Below, piece by piece: positions 15,194 to 24,142 of a stretch of 58,807 nucleotides of DNA. Made by a program: the position numbers and the translations under genes. The stretch's first letter is position 1. Each line of letters starts with the position of its first letter. The notes beneath the pieces are model-generated. The model saw only the letters and a list, made by a program, of their open reading frames with translations. It was not told where the DNA came from and searched no databases. The DNA is from Rubrivivax sp. GTDB taxonomy: Bacteria; Pseudomonadota; Gammaproteobacteria; Burkholderiales; Burkholderiaceae_C. The stretch lies in the NCBI GenBank assembly GCA_004210455.1, contig SEFA01000035.1:1-58807 (forward strand). The letters run 5' to 3'.

Positions 15194-16054
15194 TCACTTG
15201 AGCATCAGCTCCACGTCCTGTCCCGGATCTCCGCACGCGTCCAGACGCAGGCGCAGGAACTCGAGGTCCAGGTGGAGATGCTCCACCAGCTCGGGCACGG
15301 CCGTCGTCAGCGCGGCGATGCGATCGCCGTTCTGCTCGCAGGCGTCGGCGATGACCTCGGACAGGTGCAGGATCGCGGCGAGCATCGAGAAGGGCTTGAC
15401 CTCCAGCGGCACGTTCGCATCCTTGAAGGCCTCGACCAGATCGGCGGGGAAGTGCCAGTGCGCCGCGAGCGCCGCCGTCACGTCGGCGTGCGTGCAGCCG
15501 AAGCGGCTGGACTCCAGCGAGAAACGGCTGCCCGGCTCGCCCGCATGGGCCTCCACGTCGGCGACCTGGTCCGGCTCGGTCATCGCCATCATCAACTGAC
15601 CGGTGCGCAGCATCAGGCCGGCGAGGTAGGCGGTGTCCGCATCGCCCTGCAGCAGCTTGGCCAACAGCCGGGCATACCCCGCCGTGCGCATGCTGTGGCG
15701 CCAGAAGCGCTGCCGGTCCAGGCCCTTCACGTCGGGGAAGGTGCCGGTCAGGCTGGCCGCCATCGCGAGGTTGCGCAGCGTCTCCAGGCCCAGCGCCATC
15801 GCCGCGTCCTGCAGCGTGCTGATGGTGTGCGACGGGCTGTAGCGCGCCGAGTTGGCCAGCCGCAGCACCTTGGCCGCGAGCGTCGAGTCCTTCCCGATCA
15901 GCTCGGCGATCTGGCCGAGCGAGACACCGTCGTCGTCCAGGCTGCGCAGCAGCTTGCGTCCGACCTCGGGCATCACCGGAAGGCTGGCATGCCCCCCGAA
16001 GAATCGTTCCGCACTGGAAACGGTGGCGGCGGGGGTCACGCTGGCGATCGTCAC
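15194..16054 (-). CDS. HDOD-domain protein (signal output)
   Basis: The 286-residue protein consists mainly of an HDOD domain (about residues 15-215), with FFGGHASLPVMPEVGRKLLR, LIGKDSTLAAKVLRLANSAR and LGLETLRNLAMAASL characteristic of the family. HDOD proteins are catalytically degenerate relatives of HD-GYP phosphodiesterases and act in signalling. The start is a GTG at 16054, supported by a strong AAGGAGG six bases upstream. It lies downstream of the FNR/Crp-like regulator gene on the same strand with a 51-bp gap, so the two may be cotranscribed. Confidence 0.85.
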   Translation of the reverse strand: MTIASVTPAATVSSAERFFGGHASLPVMPEVGRKLLRSLDDDGVSLGQIAELIGKDSTLAAKVLRLANSARYSPSHTISTLQDAAMALGLETLRNLAMAASLTGTFPDVKGLDRQRFWRHSMRTAGYARLLAKLLQGDADTAYLAGLMLRTGQLMMAMTEPDQVADVEAHAGEPGSRFSLESSRFGCTHADVTAALAAHWHFPADLVEAFKDANVPLEVKPFSMLAAILHLSEVIADACEQNGDRIAALTTAVPELVEHLHLDLEFLRLRLDACGDPGQDVELMLK

Positions 16055-16105
16055 ATTGGCCTCCTTGGGGACACAACGGGAAGTGTGGCGGCCAGTCTAA
16101 GCGGC

Positions 16106-16816
16106 TCAGCGACCGCGCGCCAGCGCCAGCAGTTCGACCCGGTCCAGCAGCCCGATGCGGTAGCCCTGGACCGCCAGGACGCCACGATCGGCCAGTTGGC
16201 GCAGCGTGCGAGACAAGGTCTCCGGCGAAATCGACAGCTGCGCCGCCACGTCCCGCTTGCGCTCGGCGAGCTGCAGCTCCCCGGCGGCGCCGGCCTGCGC
16301 CAGCAGCCAGGCCGCGACCCGGCCGGTGGCGTCCTTCATCGTCAGGCCGCGGATCCCGTCCTGGGCGTCGCGCAGCTGCGCGGACACGGCCCGCACCAGC
16401 GCCTCCAGCACCGGCGGCTGCGAGCGCAGCCACATCGTCGCCACCGCCATCGGCCAGACCATCACCTGCGCCGAAGCGGAGACCACGGTCACGTCCTCCT
16501 CGTAACGGCCTTCCAGCCACGCCGTGTGCAGGTCCAGCCACTGCGGTCCGCTCAGCGGGCCGCGCGCGGCGACCTTGCCCTCGCACAACGCCAGCATGGC
16601 GACGGCGGCATCGCCGCGTCGGATCGCCAGCTCGCCGGCCTGGCAGCGGCGCACGTGGGTCATGCCGGCCAGCGCGGACCAGCTGTCGCCGTCCAGCAGC
16701 ACGTCGCCGAGCAGCGCGCGCCAGGGAATCGGATGCGCGGGACCGGGGATCAGCCCGGTGCTGGCGGGAAGGGAGAGGTCGGGGGACAGAGGGGCAATCA
16801 CGGGCGTGCTCGGCAA
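16106..16816 (-). CDS. Crp/Fnr-family transcriptional regulator
   Basis: About 236 residues. An N-terminal cyclic-nucleotide-binding-like barrel is followed by a winged helix (KRDVAAQLSISPETLSRTLR). The recognition helix has the E-x-x-S-R pattern (ETLSR) known from FNR to read TTGAT-type half-sites. No FNR-type N-terminal Fe-S cysteine cluster is seen, so it is closer to FixK/Dnr-like members. The start is uncertain: the frame opens with TTG at 16816 and a GTG lies at 16801; neither has a convincing ribosome binding site. An FNR-like box sits about 52 bp upstream, suggesting autoregulation. Confidence 0.8.
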   Translation of the reverse strand: MPSTPVIAPLSPDLSLPASTGLIPGPAHPIPWRALLGDVLLDGDSWSALAGMTHVRRCQAGELAIRRGDAAVAMLALCEGKVAARGPLSGPQWLDLHTAWLEGRYEEDVTVVSASAQVMVWPMAVATMWLRSQPPVLEALVRAVSAQLRDAQDGIRGLTMKDATGRVAAWLLAQAGAAGELQLAERKRDVAAQLSISPETLSRTLRQLADRGVLAVQGYRIGLLDRVELLALARGR

Positions 16817-16867
16817 TTCTCGGAATGCGGGAATGCCGGACTGTCCTCGCCCTTCGAGGAAATTGCC

Positions 16868-16881
16868 TTGAGGTGCGTCAA
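16868..16881. promoter_or_regulatory. FNR-like box upstream of the Crp/Fnr regulator
   Basis: TTGAGGTGCGTCAA has two half-sites with the spacing of FNR/FixK boxes (TTGA-N6-TCAA). It lies about 52 bp upstream of the regulator's start and its recognition-helix motif fits such a site. An autoregulatory role is inferred. Confidence 0.5.
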
Positions 16882-16891
16882 CATCTGATCA

Positions 16892-16924
16892 ATCTCCCCC
16901 TCGATTCGCTCGAGAGGGGGAGAT
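16892..16924 (-). terminator. Hairpin at the end of the glucarate operon
   Basis: ATCTCCCCCTC (16892-16902) pairs exactly with GAGGGGGAGAT (16914-16924) across an 11-base loop. It touches the stop codon of the glycerate kinase gene, the last gene of the operon. No U-run follows, so intrinsic termination is uncertain. Confidence 0.45.
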
Positions 16925-18318
16925 CAGCGGATCAGCAGCGCGCGGAAGTCGTTGACGTTGGTCTGGGTCGGTCCGGTGATCAGCAGATCGCCGAGCGCCT
17001 CGAAGAGCGCATAACCATTGTTGGCCGCCAGCAGGTCCGCCGGCTTCAGACCAAGCGCGCGGGCGCGCTCCAGGGTGCTGGGACTGAGGAAGGCGCCGGC
17101 GTTGTCCTCCACGCCGTCGATGCCGTCGGTATCCGCGGCCAGGCCCCAGACCTCCGGCTGCCCGTCCAGCGCGATCGCGCAGCCGAGCACGAACTCGCCC
17201 GCCCGGCCGCCGCGTCCCGGCTGCGGGACCAGCGTCACCGTGGTCTCGCCGCCGGACAGGATCAGGCAGGGCTTGGCGAAGGGTTCGCCGTGCCGCGCCA
17301 CCGAGCGCGCCAGCGCGGCGTGCACGCGGCCGACCTCGCGGGACTCGCCCTCGATCTCGTCCGACAGCACATGCGCGGTGATGCCCAGCGCGCGCGCCGC
17401 CTCGGCGGCCGCCAGCAAGCTCTGGCGCGGCGCCGCGATGATGCGCTGCTCATGGCCGTCGAAGCAGGGGGCGCCGGGCTTGGGCGTTTCCCACTCGCCG
17501 CGCTCCAGCGCGTCGACCGCGTTCTGCGGCAAGGCGATGCGGTAGCGGCGGCAGATCGCCAGCGCCTGGGCGCAGGTGGAGGCGTCGGGCACCGTCGGGC
17601 CGGAGGCGATCACCTGCGGATCGTCGCCCGGCACGTCCGAGATCATCAGCGTCAGCACCTTGGCCGGCGCGCAGGCGGCGGCCAGCCGCCCGCCCTTGAT
17701 CCCGCTGAGGTGCTTGCGCACGCAGTTCATCTCGACGATGTTGGCGCCGCTGGCCAGCAGCGCGCGGTTGACCGCCTGCTTGTCGGCCAGCGTCAATCCC
17801 GGGGCGGGCAGCGGCATCAGCGCCGAACCTCCGCCGGAGATCAGGCAGATCACCTGGTCGTCGGCCGTCGGGTTGAAGTCGCGCACCATCTGCATCATCC
17901 GCGCCGCGGCGCGTTCGCCGGCGGCGTCCGGCACCGGGTGCGCCGCCTCGACCATCTCGATGCGGCGCGGCCGGTAGTCCGGCGGGATATGCCCGTAGCG
18001 CGTGATGACCAGCCCGGTCATGGGCGCGTCCGCCGGCCACGCGGCCTCGACGGCCTGCGCCATCGACCCGCCGCCCTTGCCCGCGCCGATCACCAGCGTG
18101 CGGCCCCTTGGCGATGTCGGGGGCGGCGGCAGATGGCCGGCGAGGATCTTCCCGGGCAGCGCACGCTCCACCGCGACGCGGTAGAGGTGCTTGAGCAGGG
18201 CGCGGGGATCCGAGACGAGGGCCGCCGCCTCCGGCGACCCGGCGACGGGCGATCCGGGACCGGACGTGGCGGCAGCCAGGGCGGCCGGAGAGGCGGAAGC
18301 GTCGTGGGGCAGGCTCAT
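16924..18318 (-). CDS. ttuD: Glycerate 2-kinase (MOFRL family, TtuD/GckA type)
   Basis: This 464-residue cytoplasmic kinase phosphorylates D-glycerate to 2-phosphoglycerate, the last step of glucarate breakdown. It has the two-domain layout of the family: an N-terminal nucleotide-binding domain with VIGAGKGGGSMAQAVE and MISDVPGDDPQVIASGPTVP, and a C-terminal MOFRL domain with CLILSGGETTVTL, GRGGRAGEFVLG and ADTDGIDG. Older literature names such proteins hydroxypyruvate reductase, but kinase activity is the better call. It is 27 bp from garR and completes the pathway encoded by this operon. Confidence 0.9.
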   Translation of the reverse strand: MSLPHDASASPAALAAATSGPGSPVAGSPEAAALVSDPRALLKHLYRVAVERALPGKILAGHLPPPPTSPRGRTLVIGAGKGGGSMAQAVEAAWPADAPMTGLVITRYGHIPPDYRPRRIEMVEAAHPVPDAAGERAAARMMQMVRDFNPTADDQVICLISGGGSALMPLPAPGLTLADKQAVNRALLASGANIVEMNCVRKHLSGIKGGRLAAACAPAKVLTLMISDVPGDDPQVIASGPTVPDASTCAQALAICRRYRIALPQNAVDALERGEWETPKPGAPCFDGHEQRIIAAPRQSLLAAAEAARALGITAHVLSDEIEGESREVGRVHAALARSVARHGEPFAKPCLILSGGETTVTLVPQPGRGGRAGEFVLGCAIALDGQPEVWGLAADTDGIDGVEDNAGAFLSPSTLERARALGLKPADLLAANNGYALFEALGDLLITGPTQTNVNDFRALLIR

Positions 18319-18345
18319 GACCGGTGATTGTGGAGACCTGTCCCC

Positions 18346-19260
18346 TCAGCCGGCGTCCGTAGTGCTACCGACCTCGTGATGGCCCAGCAGCTCCAGCGCC
18401 TTGACCAGCGCCGAGTGGTCCATCTGGTCCCAGCCCTGCGCGGCGGCGGCCTGCATCAGCTGCGCGGTGTTGGCCGTGTTGGGCAGCGACAGGCTCATCG
18501 CCTTGGCGCTCTGCAGCGCGAGGTTCAAGTCCTTCTGGTGCAGCGCGATCCGGAAGCCCGGGTTGAAGGTGCGCTTGATCATGCGCTCGCCGTGCACTTC
18601 GAGGATGCGGCTGGAGGCGAAACCGCCCATCAGCGCCTCGCGCACCTTGGCCGGATCGGCGCCGGCCTTGGAGGCGAAGACCAGCGCTTCGCCCACGGCG
18701 GCGATGTTCAGCGCCACGATGATCTGGTTGGCCACCTTCGTGACCTGGCCCGCGCTCGCGCCGCCGACCAGGGTGATGTTCTTGCCCATCAGCTCGAACA
18801 GCGGCTTGATGCGCGCGAAGGTGGCTTCCTTGCCGCCGACCATGATCGACAGCGTGCCGGCCTTGGCGCCGACCTCGCCGCCGGAGACCGGCGCGTCCAG
18901 CCATTCCGCGCCGAGCGCCTCGATGCGCGCGGCGAAGTCCTTGGTCGCGATCGGCGAGATCGAGCTCATGTCCACGACCGTCTTGCCCGCGCCCTTGCCG
19001 CCGGCGAACGCGGCGGCGATGCCGCCGTCGCCGAACAGCACGCGCTCGACGTCCGGCGTGTCCGGGACCATCGTGAAGATCACCTCGGCCTGCTGGGCGA
19101 CTTCGGTCGCGCTGTCGCAGACGGTGACGCCGACGGCGGCCACATCCTCGCGGACCTTGGAACGGGTGTGGACGAACAGCTGGTGCCCGCCTTGCGCCAG
19201 ACGCATCGCCATGGGCGCGCCCATGATGCCCAGGCCGATGAAGCCGATCTTGATGCTCAT
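18346..19260 (-). CDS. garR: Tartronate semialdehyde reductase (2-hydroxy-3-oxopropionate reductase)
   Basis: This 304-residue beta-hydroxyacid dehydrogenase reduces tartronate semialdehyde to D-glycerate with NAD(P)H. The Rossmann motif is GFIGLGIMGAPMAMRLA at the N-terminus, the substrate motif DAPVSGGEVGAKAGTLSIM is in the middle, and the catalytic lysine is in GQVTKVANQIIVALN. The ATG at 19260 follows garL by 14 bp, and the N-terminus fits the family exactly. It uses the product of GarL and feeds the glycerate kinase downstream. Confidence 0.93.
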   Translation of the reverse strand: MSIKIGFIGLGIMGAPMAMRLAQGGHQLFVHTRSKVREDVAAVGVTVCDSATEVAQQAEVIFTMVPDTPDVERVLFGDGGIAAAFAGGKGAGKTVVDMSSISPIATKDFAARIEALGAEWLDAPVSGGEVGAKAGTLSIMVGGKEATFARIKPLFELMGKNITLVGGASAGQVTKVANQIIVALNIAAVGEALVFASKAGADPAKVREALMGGFASSRILEVHGERMIKRTFNPGFRIALHQKDLNLALQSAKAMSLSLPNTANTAQLMQAAAAQGWDQMDHSALVKALELLGHHEVGSTTDAG

Positions 19261-19274
19261 GTCAGTTCTCTCTT

Positions 19275-20060
19275 TCAGTCCTTGAACTTGTCGCGCAGGC
19301 CCTGCGTGGCGGCGCGGAAGATGCCCAGGTCGCTCCCGACGGCGACGAAGGTCGCGCCCTGCGAGAGGTAGCGGCGCGCGTCGGCTTCCACCGGCGCGAG
19401 GATGCCGACGGGCTTGCCCGCGGCCTTGCAGACCGCGTAGATCCTGGCCATCGCCGCCTGCACATCGGGATGCTGCGGGTTGCCGAGGTGACCATAGCCG
19501 GCGGCCAGGTCGGACGGGCCGATGAACACGGCGTCCACGCCGTCCACCGCCGCGATGGCCTCGACGGCGTCCACGCCCGCGGGGCTCTCGATCTGGACGA
19601 TCACGGCGATCTGCTCGTTGATGCCCTGGAAGTAGCCCGGCACCGTGCCGTAGCGGTTGTTGCGCTGCGACACCGACACGCCGCGGATGCCCTGCGGCGG
19701 ATAACGCGTCGACGCGACGGCCCGGATCGCCTCTTCCTCGGTCTCCACGAACGGAACCAGGAAGTTGGAGAAGCCCGCGTCCAGCAGCCGCTTGATCTCG
19801 ACGGGGTTGTTGCTGCTCGGCCGCACGACCGGCGCGCTCACGCTGTCCTTGAGCGCCATCAGCTGCGGCACGAAGCTGCTGACCTCGTTGGGCGAGTGCT
19901 CGCCGTCCAGCAGCAGCCAGTCGAAGCCGGCCACGCCCAGCACCTCGGTGCTGATCGGGCTGGCGAGCGAGCACCAGCAGCCGATCAGGCGCTCGCCGGC
20001 GATCAGGCGCTGGCGCAGCGTGTTGGGGAAGGCGGAATAGGGCGTGGTCGGCGTCGGCAT
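19275..20060 (-). CDS. garL: 2-dehydro-3-deoxyglucarate aldolase (HpcH/HpaI family)
   Basis: The 261-residue class II aldolase cleaves 5-keto-4-deoxy-D-glucarate (or its 2-keto isomer) into pyruvate and tartronate semialdehyde. Family residues are visible: the catalytic histidine in [11 protein letters not shown], the metal-binding glutamate in [12 protein letters not shown] and the metal-binding aspartate in [13 protein letters not shown]. Length matches E. coli GarL. The ATG at 20060 is preferred; 15 extra residues encoded upstream do not look conserved. It lies between a Bug receptor gene and garR in the operon. Confidence 0.93.
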   Translation of the reverse strand: MPTPTTPYSAFPNTLRQRLIAGERLIGCWCSLASPISTEVLGVAGFDWLLLDGEHSPNEVSSFVPQLMALKDSVSAPVVRPSSNNPVEIKRLLDAGFSNFLVPFVETEEEAIRAVASTRYPPQGIRGVSVSQRNNRYGTVPGYFQGINEQIAVIVQIESPAGVDAVEAIAAVDGVDAVFIGPSDLAAGYGHLGNPQHPDVQAAMARIYAVCKAAGKPVGILAPVEADARRYLSQGATFVAVGSDLGIFRAATQGLRDKFKD

Positions 20061-20149
20061 GACGGGCTCCTCAAAACAGAATCGGACAGGCATCCAGCGA
20101 GGCACCGCGACGTGGCCGTCGACGATGCCGCCCTCGATGCATCAAGGCA

Positions 20150-21133
20150 TCAATCGAGCTTCAGCCCGCTCTTGCTCACGACGCCCGCCCACTTCTTGCG
20201 CTCGGCGTTGAAGAAGGTGTCCATCTCGGTCGGGTTCATGGTGCTGACCTCGGCGCCCTGCGCGGCCAGACGCGCGCGGACTTCGGGCGAACGGATGATG
20301 CTGATCAGCGCGGCGGACAGCTTGTCGATGTTGGCCTTGGGCATGTTGGCCGGGGCCAGGATGCCCTGCCAGGTGCCGGACTCGAAGCCGGTGGCACCCT
20401 GCTCGGCCAGCGTCGGCACGTTGGGCAGCAGCGGCACGCGGGTGGACTTGCTGACGCCGATGACCTTCAGCTTGTTCTGCTGCACGAAGGGCAGCGTCGC
20501 GAGCATGCCGTTCATCAGCACCTGCGTCTGGCCGGCGATGGTGTCGGTGACGGCCTGCGAGCCGCCCTTGTACGGGATGTATTCCCACTTGGCGCCGGTC
20601 AGGCTGGCGACCTGGTAGCCGGCCAGGTGAGGCGCGCTGCCCATCGCGGTGACCGCGAAGTCGATCTTGGACTTCTTGGACAGCTCGACGAGTTCCTTGA
20701 GGTTGCTGGCCGGCACCGACGGGTGGACGACCAGCATGTGCGGCGAGTACGCCAGCATCGCCACGCCCTTCAGGTCCTTGGACGGATCGAAGGGGAGCTT
20801 GGTGTACAGCGACGGGCTGATGGCCAGCGCGCTGACGTCGCACAGCATGATGGTGTAGCCGTCGTTGGCCTTGGCGGTCTGGTCGGCGCCCATGTTGCCG
20901 CTGGCGCCGGGCTTGTTCTCGACGATCACGGTCTGCTTGAGCGCTTCGCCGAGCAGCGGGGAAATGATGCGGGCGATGATGTCCGAGGAACCGCCCGGGG
21001 TGTACGGGACGATGATCTTCAGCGGCTTGCTGGGCCAGGCGGCCTGCGCGAAGGCGCTGGGGGCGATGCCGGCCGCCGCGGCGAGAGCGGCTGCGGCGAT
21101 GACGGCACGGCGGGCGAACTTCTTGTCTTGCAT
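20150..21133 (-). CDS. Bug-family (TctC-like) periplasmic solute-binding protein
   Basis: This 327-residue protein has an export signal (KFARRAVIAAAALAAAAG, ending PSAFA-QA) and the Bug/TctC signature: WPSKPLKIIVPYTPGGSSDI at the mature N-terminus, IVENKPGASGNMGAD, and IPYKGGSQAVTD. Bug proteins bind organic acids in the periplasm and are extremely numerous in Burkholderiales, usually without a dedicated transporter next to them. Its place between gudD and garL suggests an aldarate ligand such as glucarate. A second paralogue heads the operon. Confidence 0.88.
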   Translation of the reverse strand: MQDKKFARRAVIAAAALAAAAGIAPSAFAQAAWPSKPLKIIVPYTPGGSSDIIARIISPLLGEALKQTVIVENKPGASGNMGADQTAKANDGYTIMLCDVSALAISPSLYTKLPFDPSKDLKGVAMLAYSPHMLVVHPSVPASNLKELVELSKKSKIDFAVTAMGSAPHLAGYQVASLTGAKWEYIPYKGGSQAVTDTIAGQTQVLMNGMLATLPFVQQNKLKVIGVSKSTRVPLLPNVPTLAEQGATGFESGTWQGILAPANMPKANIDKLSAALISIIRSPEVRARLAAQGAEVSTMNPTEMDTFFNAERKKWAGVVSKSGLKLD

Positions 21134-21168
21134 GTTGTCTCTCTCCAGGTTTCGTTCGGGGGGATCGT

Positions 21169-22518
21169 TCAGCGGACCATGCAGGGCCGCTTGGGATCGA
21201 ACTTCCAGTCGGGGATCAGGTGCTGCATGGCGATGGCGTCGTCGCGCGCGCCCAGGCCGTGCTGCAGGTAGAGCTGGTGGGCCGCTTCGACGGCCTTCAT
21301 GTCGAGCGTCACGCCCAGGCCCGGCGCGGTCGGGACCGCGACTTCGCCGTCGACGATCTGCAGCGGCTTCTCGGTCAGGAACTGGCCGTCCTGCCAGATC
21401 CAGTGCGTGTCGATCGCGGTCAGACGACCGGGCGCGGCCGCGGCGGCGTGCGTGAACATCGCCAGCGAGACGTCGAAGTGGTTGTTGGAGTGCGAGCCCC
21501 AGGTGAGGCCGAAGTCGCGGCAGGTCTGCGCGACGCGGACCGCGCCGGACATCGTCCAGAAGTGCGGATCGGCCAGCGGGATGTCGACGGACTGCAGGCT
21601 CAGCGCATGGGTGAACTGGCGCCAGTCGGTGGCGACCATGTTGGTGGCCGTCGGCAGGCCGGTGGCGCGGCGGAACTCGGCCATCACCTCGCGGCCGGAG
21701 AAGCCTTCCTCGGCGCCGCAGGGATCCTCGGCGTAGGCGAGCACGCCGCCCAGGTCGCGCAGCAGGCGGATCGCGTCCTTCAGCAGCCAGCCGCCGTTGG
21801 GATCGAGCGTGACGCGCGCTTCGGGGAAGCGCGCCTTCAGCGCCTTGATCGCCTCGACCTCTTCCTCGCCGCGCAGCACGCCGCCCTTGAGCTTGAAGTC
21901 CTTGAAGCCGTAACGCGCCTGCGCGGCGGCGGCCTGCTCGACGATGGTCTCCGGCGTCATCGCGACCTGGTGGCGCACCGTCAGCCAGGCGTCGGCCGCG
22001 GCATCGCTGCCGGCCTCGTCCTCGGGCGTCTGGTAGGCCAGGCCCGTTTTCGTGCGGTCGCCGACGAAGAACAGGTAGCCCAGCATCGCGACGCTGTCGC
22101 GCTGCCTGCCTTCGCCGAGCAGCTCGCAGACCGGCACGCCGAGGTGCTGGCCGAGCAGGTCCAGCAGCGCGCATTCGACGGCGGTGAGCACATGGATGGT
22201 GGTCCGCAGGTCGAAGGTCTGCAGGCCGCGGCCGCCGCTGTCGAGGCCCTTGAACTGCTCGCGGACCTGCGCGAGCAGCGCGTTCCATTTCGCGACCGGC
22301 TGGCCGACGAGCAACTCGCCGGCCTGTTCGAGCGTCTTGCGGATGGGCTCGCCGCCGGGGATCTCGGCGATGCCCACGTGGCCCGCGTTGTCCTCGAGGA
22401 TCAGCAGGTTGCGGGTGAAGAACGGCGCATGGGCGCCGCTCAGGTTCATGAGCATGCCGTCGCGGCCGGCGACGGGGATCGCACGGGCGGAGGTGACGAT
22501 GGGACTGCTTGCGCTCAC
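21169..22518 (-). CDS. gudD: Glucarate dehydratase (enolase superfamily)
   Basis: The 449-residue enzyme dehydrates D-glucarate (and possibly L-idarate) to 5-keto-4-deoxy-D-glucarate. Motifs of the GudD group are present: DFKLKGG with the catalytic lysine of KxK, TLDPNGGW with a metal-binding aspartate, AYAEDPCG, and [13 protein letters not shown] with the catalytic histidine. Length matches E. coli GudD. The start is a GTG at 22518, chosen because it follows a CAGGAG ribosome binding site and gives the family length; the next ATG would remove conserved N-terminal residues. Confidence 0.93.
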   Translation of the reverse strand: MSASSPIVTSARAIPVAGRDGMLMNLSGAHAPFFTRNLLILEDNAGHVGIAEIPGGEPIRKTLEQAGELLVGQPVAKWNALLAQVREQFKGLDSGGRGLQTFDLRTTIHVLTAVECALLDLLGQHLGVPVCELLGEGRQRDSVAMLGYLFFVGDRTKTGLAYQTPEDEAGSDAAADAWLTVRHQVAMTPETIVEQAAAAQARYGFKDFKLKGGVLRGEEEVEAIKALKARFPEARVTLDPNGGWLLKDAIRLLRDLGGVLAYAEDPCGAEEGFSGREVMAEFRRATGLPTATNMVATDWRQFTHALSLQSVDIPLADPHFWTMSGAVRVAQTCRDFGLTWGSHSNNHFDVSLAMFTHAAAAAPGRLTAIDTHWIWQDGQFLTEKPLQIVDGEVAVPTAPGLGVTLDMKAVEAAHQLYLQHGLGARDDAIAMQHLIPDWKFDPKRPCMVR

Positions 22519-22532
22519 GGAGAGGCTCCTGG

Positions 22533-23528
22533 TCAATCTGCGGTGATCTTGCGGGTGTCGATGACCTGCTTCCAGCGCGCGAACTCGGTCTTCTGGAAGG
22601 CCTGCGCCTGGTCGGCCGTGTTGGCGACGGTCTCGATGCCGATGTCGGAGAACTTCTGCTTCACGGCGGGGTCGTGCAGCGCGGCGACGATGTCCTTCTG
22701 CAGCTGCGCGCGCACGGCCGGCGGCAGGCCCTTGGGCGCGGCCACGCCTTGCCAGGAATAGACATCGGCACCCTTGATGCCGGACTCGGACAGCGTGGGC
22801 ACGTTGGGCAGCACGGCGGATCGCTTGTCGCCGGTGACGGCCAGGGCGCGCAGCTTGCCGCCGAGGATGTGCGGCAGCACCGCGTTGACGTTCTGGAACG
22901 AGGCCTCGATCTGCGCGCCCAGCAGGTCGCTGATCGCGGGGGCGCCGCCCTTGTACGGCACGTGCAGGCCGTTGGTGCCGGTCTGCAGCCAGAACAGCTC
23001 GGCGGTGAGGTGGTCGGAGGAGCCGTTGCCCGAGGAAGCGAAGCTCATCTTGCCCGGTTCCTTCTTGAGGGTGTCGATCACGTCCTTGACGCTCTTGAGC
23101 GGCGAGGACGCGGGCACGACCAGCACGTTCGGCGCCTGGATGGCGACGGTGAGCAGGTCGATGTCCTTGAGGGCGTCGTACTGGACGGCCTTGATCAGAT
23201 GCGGCGCGATGACGAAGGGGCCGAGCGAGGACACCAGCAGCGTGTAGCCGTCGGGCGCGGCGCGCTTGACCTGGGTGGTGCCCAAGGTGCCGGTGGCGCC
23301 GGGGCGGTTGTCGACGATGACGGTCTGGCCCCACTTCTTCTGCAGCTCGGCACCCATGGCGCGGGCCAGCATGTCGGTGGAGCCGCCGGCGGGGAACGGG
23401 ACCACGATGGTCACCGGCCGGTCGGGGAAGCCGCTGGCGTGGGCCAGGCCGGCCGCGAAGGTGGACAGGACGGCGGCGCCGAGGGCGGCACCGGCTTTGA
23501 CGGCCAGGCGGCGGGTCAGAACGGTCAT
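22533..23528 (-). CDS. Bug-family (TctC-like) periplasmic solute-binding protein
   Basis: This 331-residue protein has a twin-arginine-containing export signal ([19 protein letters not shown]) and the Bug signatures [36 protein letters not shown] and [15 protein letters not shown]. It is the first gene of the glucarate operon and 14 bp from gudD, so it is a likely receptor for glucarate or a related aldarate. It resembles the Bug protein at 20150-21133 in layout but the two differ in sequence. No TctA/TctB membrane components are nearby. Confidence 0.88.
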   Translation of the reverse strand: MTVLTRRLAVKAGAALGAAVLSTFAAGLAHASGFPDRPVTIVVPFPAGGSTDMLARAMGAELQKKWGQTVIVDNRPGATGTLGTTQVKRAAPDGYTLLVSSLGPFVIAPHLIKAVQYDALKDIDLLTVAIQAPNVLVVPASSPLKSVKDVIDTLKKEPGKMSFASSGNGSSDHLTAELFWLQTGTNGLHVPYKGGAPAISDLLGAQIEASFQNVNAVLPHILGGKLRALAVTGDKRSAVLPNVPTLSESGIKGADVYSWQGVAAPKGLPPAVRAQLQKDIVAALHDPAVKQKFSDIGIETVANTADQAQAFQKTEFARWKQVIDTRKITAD

Positions 23529-23606
23529 GGTTTGTCTCCGGGGAAGGAACCGTGGAAACCGCTCTTGGTGCGCCTTCAGGACTCAGCCCTGCAGCGCTTT
23601 GGCGGT

Positions 23607-23629
23607 CTTGTTGTCAGTCATCATACAAG
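23607..23629. promoter_or_regulatory. Candidate operator of the glucarate operon
   Basis: CTTGT (23607-23611) and ACAAG (23625-23629) form an inverted repeat 78 bp upstream of the first gene of the operon. The half-sites TTGT/ACAA match those in the clean palindrome in front of the GntR-family gene at 25394-25406. The spacing differs (13 bases against 3), so this is only a weak candidate. Confidence 0.3.
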
Positions 23630-23714
23630 TTGAGCCGAACGAATGACAAGGCGCGGTGAGCCGGCTCGCGATGAGGGAAAACACGCAGAACTACCAATTG
23701 CAGCCAGAGAACAA

Positions 23715-23799
23715 CCCATAAAACTATGGGCTGAACGCAACACTGCTTCTACGGCGTCTCTCAAGCCGAGCCTACGATGCAACCCATAAAAATTACGGG
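23715..23799. promoter_or_regulatory. Two related palindromes upstream of the putative toxin-antitoxin pair
   Basis: CCCATAAAACTATGGG (23715-23730) is a perfect 6-bp dyad with a 4-base centre. CCCATAAAAATTACGGG (23783-23799) is a related dyad with one mismatch in the arms. They share the first nine bases, and the second lies about 30 bp upstream of the GTG start at 23829. Paired palindromes like these are typical autoregulatory operators of type II toxin-antitoxin operons; the role here is inferred. Confidence 0.55.
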
Positions 23800-23828
23800 G
23801 GGCAACTTGGCGCGGAGGCGCGACTGAA

Positions 23829-24131
23829 GTGACGTTCAAACGACTGACCCTGAGCCAACTGGAGCGACATATCCGCCGGACGGCGCGGGATACCGAGCTG
23901 ATCTACCTGACCAAGCACGCGCACGCGCGAATGCGAGAACGCTGCGTGCTGAAGGAAGAAGTGTTCGACTGCTTACGTCTAGGGCGCCTGTTGACGCCTG
24001 GCGAAGAAGACATGAAGAGCGGGGCTCTGGTCTGCAGGATGCACTGGTATGCCCCCTCAACCGATCTTGTCGTTTGCGTCGCGCTCGATGACGCAAGGCC
24101 CGGCCTTTTGGTCATCACGGTCATCGCCTAG
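23829..24131 (+). CDS. DUF4258 protein (putative toxin of a type II toxin-antitoxin pair)
   Basis: This 100-residue protein has the DUF4258 hallmark TKHAHARMRERCVLKEEVFD followed by LRLGRLL. DUF4258 proteins are related to RelE/MqsR-like folds and often accompany a helix-turn-helix partner. The start is GTG at 23829 with GGAGG about ten bases upstream. The next gene begins 11 bp after the stop and encodes a helix-turn-helix protein, so the pair is an operon. Toxicity is inferred from family and layout only. Confidence 0.72.
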   Translation: MTFKRLTLSQLERHIRRTARDTELIYLTKHAHARMRERCVLKEEVFDCLRLGRLLTPGEEDMKSGALVCRMHWYAPSTDLVVCVALDDARPGLLVITVIA

Positions 24132-24142
24132 TTGAGGAATTG

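Noticed and set aside
23641-23714. Possible second small gene upstream of the DUF4258 gene
   Set aside because: Only short frames with no ribosome binding site; the antisense frame at 23621-23839 covers the operator sites and has no domain features.
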